DNA of 64,000 bases from the NCBI RefSeq assembly GCF_026339995.1, contig NZ_JAPEPT010000004.1, positions 682,001 to 746,000 of the forward strand, written 5' to 3'. A program made the translations under genes and the position numbers. Positions 60,596 through 64,000 of the stretch are shown here, one piece after another. This stretch comes from Streptomyces sp. NBC_01481. GTDB lineage: Bacteria; Actinomycetota; Actinomycetes; Streptomycetales; Streptomycetaceae. The notes below the pieces were generated by a model. That model ran no database searches and was not told the DNA's origin. It was given only the letters and a program-made list of their open reading frames with translations. Numbering within the stretch: the first letter of the stretch is position 1; every line of letters starts with the position of its first letter.

Positions 60596-62230
60596 ATGGC
60601 TGGCTCCCGCAGACGCAGACCGTTCAGGTTTCTGTGTTGGTTGATCGCGCCCATGGCGTTGCTCGTAGCGTTCGTCGCTGTACCTTCAGCTTCGGCCTCT
60701 ACGGACTCGATCACCCTTGACAAGACAACGTACATGCAAGGGAACTCGATCAACGTCACGTACACCACCACAGCCAACAACAACAACTGGGTGGGCATTT
60801 ACAAGGCGGGTGACACACCCGGATCGGCCGCCGCGATCAAGTGGGCGTATGCCACGAGTTCCTCGGGGACGCTGACCTTCGCCGTCAGTGGTGCCCCGGG
60901 CACGACCGAGGGGGACAGCAACCAGGCGGCAGGCACCACCCTGGTTCCGGGGGAGTACGTGGCCTACCTCCTGTGGAACAACGGCTACTCCCAACTGGCC
61001 AACCGTCACTTCTGGGTAGGGCCCACGCTGAGCTTGGACAAGTCCAACTATGCGGCCGGGGAAACCATCACAGCCAAGTACAGCGTGCCGGACCAGTGGG
61101 GACCGAAGAACAACTGGATCGGCATCTACAAGGAGAATGACACGCCCGGATCAGGTAGTTCCGTCGCATGGAAATATGCGACCGGCGCCTCGGGGTCGGT
61201 GACCCTCTCGACGAGCGGACTGGCGTCCGGGGGTTATGTGGCCTACTACCTCTACAACGACGGATACAGCACCGACCTGGCCACCGACCCCAAGCTCGGC
61301 GATCTGTACAGCGTACCGGTGCACTTCTATGTCGGTTCGCCCCCCTCGACGGCGGGCACGGTTCCGGCGCTGGACCACGTCTTCATGGTCATGATGGAGA
61401 ACAAGGCACCCAGCGACATCTTCGGCACAAGCAACAACAAGCCCAACTGCGCCTCTCCCAGCACGGCGCCCGCTCCCTACCTGTCCCAGCTCGCCTGCAG
61501 CAACATCACGCTCACGAACTCGCACGGCCTCATGCACCCGAGCGACCCCAACTACGTCGCACTGGCCACCGCCCAAGTGGGCATCCAGGGCAACAACTTC
61601 TCCTACGTGCACAGCGTCGGGGGCACCAACACGAAGCACCTCGGCTCGATCACCGAGGATGCGGGCAAGACATGGAAGGGCTACATCGAGGGCACGAGCA
61701 GCAGCTGCGACCTCACGGCCAACGCCCCGTATGACCCCGACAACCTGCCGTTCCTCTACTTCAAGGGCGTGGGGAACGACACCACGTACTGCCAGAACCA
61801 TCTGAAGCCGATCTCGCAGTTCTGGACGGACCTCCGGAGCACGTCGACCACGCCGAATTACGTGTGGTTCGTACCCAACAGCAACAACACCATGCACAAC
61901 AACTGCAGCCCCAACATCCAGACGTGCGTGAGCGCCGGTGACAACTGGATGAAGAACAACCTGCCGACGCTCCTGAACTCCCCCGCGTTCAAGACACAGA
62001 AATCGCTGCTGATCATCACCTGGGACGAGGACAGATACTGGACGTCCGCCAACCCCATTCCCACGATCATCGTCGGCTCCCCGAACCTGCTGAAGGCGGC
62101 CGGATCGACGTCGAACACCTACTACAACCACTACAACGTGACCCGGACGGTCGAGGATGCGCTCGGCCTGACCCGCATGACCTCCAACGACACGAACGCC
62201 ATCCCGATCTACGACATCTGGGCCTCGTAA
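60596..62230 (+). CDS. Exported phosphoesterase (acid-phosphatase/PLC superfamily) with tandem N-terminal beta modules
   Basis: 544 residues from ATG 60596 with GAGGAG upstream. Signal peptide RRRRPFRFLCWLIAPMALLVAFVAV, cleavage near SASAS. Two similar modules of about 100 residues follow, each with SITLDK/LSLDK, NNWVGIYKAGDTPGS or NNWIGIYKENDTPGS, and GEYVAYLLWNNGYS or GGYVAYYLYNDGYS. From residue 255 the phosphoesterase domain begins (DHVFMVMMENKAPSDIFG; metal-site region IITWDEDRYW). Such enzymes hydrolyse phosphomonoesters outside the cell. The gene is richer in AAC/AAG/ACG codons and lower in GC than its neighbours. A 17-bp terminator follows. Confidence 0.85.
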   Translation: MAGSRRRRPFRFLCWLIAPMALLVAFVAVPSASASTDSITLDKTTYMQGNSINVTYTTTANNNNWVGIYKAGDTPGSAAAIKWAYATSSSGTLTFAVSGAPGTTEGDSNQAAGTTLVPGEYVAYLLWNNGYSQLANRHFWVGPTLSLDKSNYAAGETITAKYSVPDQWGPKNNWIGIYKENDTPGSGSSVAWKYATGASGSVTLSTSGLASGGYVAYYLYNDGYSTDLATDPKLGDLYSVPVHFYVGSPPSTAGTVPALDHVFMVMMENKAPSDIFGTSNNKPNCASPSTAPAPYLSQLACSNITLTNSHGLMHPSDPNYVALATAQVGIQGNNFSYVHSVGGTNTKHLGSITEDAGKTWKGYIEGTSSSCDLTANAPYDPDNLPFLYFKGVGNDTTYCQNHLKPISQFWTDLRSTSTTPNYVWFVPNSNNTMHNNCSPNIQTCVSAGDNWMKNNLPTLLNSPAFKTQKSLLIITWDEDRYWTSANPIPTIIVGSPNLLKAAGSTSNTYYNHYNVTRTVEDALGLTRMTSNDTNAIPIYDIWAS

Positions 62231-62268
62231 CCGGGCGCCTCACCACGTCCTGGTGAAACTCCACACCC

Positions 62269-62308
62269 GCGGCACCGGCATCGACACCATGGTCGATGCC
62301 GGTGCCGC
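62269..62308 (+). terminator. Strong hairpin terminator after the phosphoesterase gene
   Basis: GCGGCACCGGCATCGAC (62269-62285) and GTCGATGCCGGTGCCGC (62292-62308) are perfect 17-bp complements with loop ACCATG. Confidence 0.88.
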
Positions 62309-62395
62309 CGACATGTCCGCCCAACGGTCCTGAGTGCCACTGGCCGAGGAGCCGGTCCAACTGTGCCGAGTGAAAAATCGGGTTCGAGCCGGCGA

Positions 62396-62509
62396 GATGG
62401 GCGCTGAAGTTGGCGGAGCTGCGGTTGCGGGGCAGCGCGGCCAAGGACGTTGAACTGCTGGCGCTGCGGCGCCATCTCGCGGTGCTCGAACGTGGCACCG
62501 GGAGCTGAT
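62396..62509 (+). pseudogene. Integrase/transposase N-terminal fragment
   Basis: The plus frame reads WALKLAELRLRGSAAKDVEL, LALRRHLAVLERGTGS and then stops. This is the conserved N-terminal SAAKDVELLVLRHxxAVL block of rve-type integrases found in actinomycete insertion sequences. The catalytic DDE domain is missing. The rest of 62309-62673 holds no supported gene. Confidence 0.6.
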
Positions 62510-62673
62510 CGCGGCAAGTTGGCGTTGCCGGCGCGCCGTACGGGCAGGACCAAGCAATCTTGCGAGACCGACATCCGGAGAGTCGCGGCGGCCGTCGGCC
62601 GGCCGCCCGGTCGAAGAAGCTGGGTTCTCCTGGACGGTCGTCGAGGGCTTTTGACCTGCAACTCTGCGCACTC

Positions 62674-63873
62674 CTAGCGCGGGGGGACCGCGCCGTCGTA
62701 GACGTTGTCCGGGGTGACGATCCCGGTGATCGCCCGGGCGAGAAGCGTGGACGGCTCCTGACCCTTGTGGGAGACGTCGGTGTTGAGCAGAAGTACCAAC
62801 GTGGCCTTCTGTGAAGGGAGGTAGACGGTCACGCTCTCGTATCCCGGGATGGAGCCGTTGTGCCCGATCCAGCCGCCGGTCTCGAAGATGCCGAGGCCGT
62901 AGCTCGTGCCGGGGAAGCCGGTCGGCAGCGTCTTGAGTCGCTCCCTCTGGGTCTCCGGGCGGAGCAGCGTGCCGGTAGCGACGATCTCGGCCCAGCGGCG
63001 CAGGTCACGCAGGTCCGAGATCATCGCACCGGCCGTCCAGGCCCAACTGGGGTTCCAGTCCGTGCTGTCCTCGATCGCGCCACTCAGGGTCTGGTTGGTG
63101 TAGCCGTGCGCGTGCGGCTCGGGGAACTCGGCATCCGCGGGGAACAGCGTGTGGCGCAGGTGGGCCGGGCGAAGTACCCGCTTGTGGATGAAGTCGGCGA
63201 CGCCGAGGCCGCTGACCTTCTCGATTACCAGACCCAGCAGGACGAGGTTGCTGTTGGAGTACTGGAAATTCTCGCCCGGCGCGAAGGTGTTCGTGTGCTT
63301 GAAGCCGTAGGCGAGCACCTCCTGCGGGGTGAACGAGCGACTCGGGTCGCTCAACAGGTCGTGCGCGAAGTCCGGGTCGGCGCTGTACGGGAACAGGCCG
63401 CTGCGCATCTCGGCGAGATGACGCAGCGTGATCCGGTCACCGTCTGGCACGCCGTCGATGTAGGCGGCGATCGGGTCGTCAAGACGGATCCGACGGTCGT
63501 CGACGAGCTTGAGCAGCGCGGTGACCGTGAAGGTCTTGGTCTCGCTGCCGATCCGCATGAACAGGTCGGTGGTCATCGGCCTGCGGGTGGCGGTGTCGGC
63601 GACACCGGTCGCGCGGACGTAGCTGCCCTTGCCCGGCATCCACAGTCCGACGACGACGCCGGGGATGCCGGCCTGTCGGCGGACTCTCTCGATGGCATTG
63701 TCCAGTCGGGCGGTCAGCTCGGGACCGAGGCCGTCCGGCGGGCAATTGTCCTTGTCGTACCGGTCGACGCCCATGGCGTGGACGGCCGTAGCGGGAGTCG
63801 CTGCCATCGGGGCCAGCACGGACGCCACGAGCAGCGCTGCGGCGAACAGCCGACGGGAGGGGGTGCGCGGCAT
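62674..63873 (-). CDS. Exported beta-lactamase-fold serine hydrolase (D-Ala-D-Ala carboxypeptidase type)
   Basis: 399 residues from ATG 63873. Signal peptide SRRLFAAALLVASVLAPMAATPATA. Class C beta-lactamase/DD-peptidase motifs: SxxK at Ser110-Lys113 (GSETK), YxN at Tyr205-Asn207 (FQYSNSN), HxG near GWIGHNGSIPGY. The family includes Streptomyces R61-type DD-carboxypeptidases and esterases, so cell-wall peptide trimming or ester hydrolysis outside the membrane is likely. The upstream 127 bp to the window end show nothing distinctive. Confidence 0.9.
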   Translation of the reverse strand: MPRTPSRRLFAAALLVASVLAPMAATPATAVHAMGVDRYDKDNCPPDGLGPELTARLDNAIERVRRQAGIPGVVVGLWMPGKGSYVRATGVADTATRRPMTTDLFMRIGSETKTFTVTALLKLVDDRRIRLDDPIAAYIDGVPDGDRITLRHLAEMRSGLFPYSADPDFAHDLLSDPSRSFTPQEVLAYGFKHTNTFAPGENFQYSNSNLVLLGLVIEKVSGLGVADFIHKRVLRPAHLRHTLFPADAEFPEPHAHGYTNQTLSGAIEDSTDWNPSWAWTAGAMISDLRDLRRWAEIVATGTLLRPETQRERLKTLPTGFPGTSYGLGIFETGGWIGHNGSIPGYESVTVYLPSQKATLVLLLNTDVSHKGQEPSTLLARAITGIVTPDNVYDGAVPPR

Positions 63874-64000
63874 GTCGGTCGCCTCTTCCAGATCAGGGAC
63901 TCGGAGGGCAACGTCACCATCCGGACCCTGGGTCGAGGTCCCCGTCCGGTACGCGCTCCGGTGAGTCCACTCGTTCGGAGCCGCGCGGGCTTCTGAGGGA

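Overview
The window looks like a chromosome-arm segment of a high-GC actinomycete, most likely Streptomyces or a close relative. The evidence is strong G/C bias at third codon positions, many GTG starts, SARP/AfsR- and LuxR/NB-ARC-type regulators, twin-arginine exported enzymes, and a widespread Streptomyces intergenic element near 39050. Intact genes alternate with many truncated ones: fragments of IS5-, IS110- and integrase-type transposases, a tyrosine recombinase, TetR, MarR, a CocE-type hydrolase, a fructosamine kinase and a telomere terminal-protein-like gene. That mix suits the unstable, accessory part of a linear chromosome. No rRNA, tRNA or CRISPR array was seen.

Layout. 1-9.6 kb: a partial discoidin/galactose-oxidase-like exported enzyme, two small hypotheticals, a LuxR/NB-ARC regulator, then a Tat-exported intradiol dioxygenase and an exported beta-propeller protein. 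9.7-27 kb: a metal-starvation region. It holds a Cys-less ribosomal protein L32 with a COG0523 GTPase behind a Zur-like palindrome, then a GNAT and an exported peptidase. A second Fur/Zur-like palindrome sits between the peptidase and a ten-gene plus-strand operon: ATP-grasp ligase, DUF364 protein, cysteine-synthase-like PLP enzyme, enolase-superfamily epimerase, MFS exporter, SAM methyltransferase and a complete nickel/peptide-type ABC importer. Convergent to it is a YraQ-type permease/TIGR03943 pair. I read the ten-gene operon as a compact, NRPS-free pathway to make, export and re-import a small metallophore, probably for zinc. It is the best candidate here for an undescribed system.

27-36 kb: a SARP/NB-ARC/TPR regulator, small exported proteins, a lipoprotein, a sigma-region-2-like protein, an FAD monooxygenase and an IS110 relic. 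36-39.5 kb: a class II lanthipeptide pair, LanM and a 66-residue precursor. 39.8-41.5 kb: rearranged fragments. 41.6-44.8 kb: a two-gene module of a Trypco2-domain protein and a repeat-CHAT protease, probably a conflict or defence system. 45-48 kb: a TetR repressor with a twin operator facing an alpha/beta hydrolase and a metallo-beta-lactamase-fold enzyme. 48-64 kb: acetyltransferases, a methyltransferase, phospholipase C, a TerD-like protein, an MFS transporter, an exported phosphoesterase with tandem N-terminal modules, and a beta-lactamase-fold hydrolase, with relics between them.

All function calls come from reading motifs and neighbourhoods by eye. No database search was run.
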